7,197 bases of DNA from Bacteroidota bacterium (GTDB taxonomy: Bacteria > Bacteroidota > Bacteroidia > UKL13-3): positions 1-7,197 of the forward strand of contig CANHJJ010000088.1 of NCBI GenBank assembly GCA_947460565.1, in the 5' to 3' direction. Positions 7,165-7,197 of this stretch are shown piece after piece. The notes under the pieces are model-generated. The model saw only the letters and a program-made list of their open reading frames with translations, searched no databases and had not been told where the DNA came from. How positions within the stretch are numbered: position 1 is the first letter of the stretch; the number at the start of each line of letters is the position of its first letter. The position numbers and the translations under genes are program-made.

Positions 7165-7172
7165 AAAACGTA
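7165..7172 (-). promoter_or_regulatory. Possible -7 promoter element of secA
   Basis: The minus strand here reads TACGTTTT, seven of eight positions of the TAnnTTTG -7 consensus, 19 bases before the secA ATG, which would give a short leader of about a dozen bases. The upstream -33 region is mostly cut off by the right edge of the window; the visible part is T-rich with no clear TTG at the right spacing. Plausible by position only. Confidence 0.27.
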
Positions 7173-7197
7173 TTAAAATCAAGGGCGGTAAAAATAA

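Overview
The window looks like chromosomal DNA from a member of the Bacteroidota, perhaps the Chitinophagia/Sphingobacteriia side; the class is a guess. Three things point there: an overall AT-rich composition, a long SecA with insertions of the kind seen in that phylum, and A/T-rich leaders without clear Shine-Dalgarno sequences. At least one upstream region also has a TAnnTTTG-type -7 element. Every gene I can support is on the minus strand, so transcription runs from high to low coordinates.

Read in the direction of transcription, secA comes first (3822-7145). It is followed by four closely spaced genes: deoC (deoxyribose-phosphate aldolase), a small secreted SPOR-domain protein, a fumarylacetoacetate hydrolase family enzyme, and a ComB-type 2-phosphosulfolactate phosphatase. 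The gaps from deoC to the comB-like gene are only 12-17 bases, so these four are probably co-transcribed. The secA-deoC gap is 57 bases and may hold a separate weak promoter. A single-domain cold-shock protein gene follows 65-68 bases after the comB-like gene. It ends in a textbook intrinsic terminator (11-bp perfect stem plus T-runs), the clearest transcription boundary in the window.

Beyond the terminator lies an A-tract-rich spacer, a good candidate -7 element, and then an uninterrupted 171-codon frame running off the left edge (1-514). This frame starts with GTG or an internal codon and encodes an unrecognised membrane protein. Its GC content is about 26% over the first 480 bases, clearly lower than secA.

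The genes mostly cover housekeeping: protein export (SecA), deoxynucleoside salvage (DeoC), envelope/peptidoglycan binding (SPOR), small-molecule catabolism (FAH family, ComB-like) and RNA chaperoning (Csp). I see no mobile element, CRISPR array, tRNA/rRNA, or anything that amounts to a new multi-gene system. The items most worth a second look are the unannotated membrane protein at the left edge and the ComB homologue in a lineage not known for coenzyme M synthesis.
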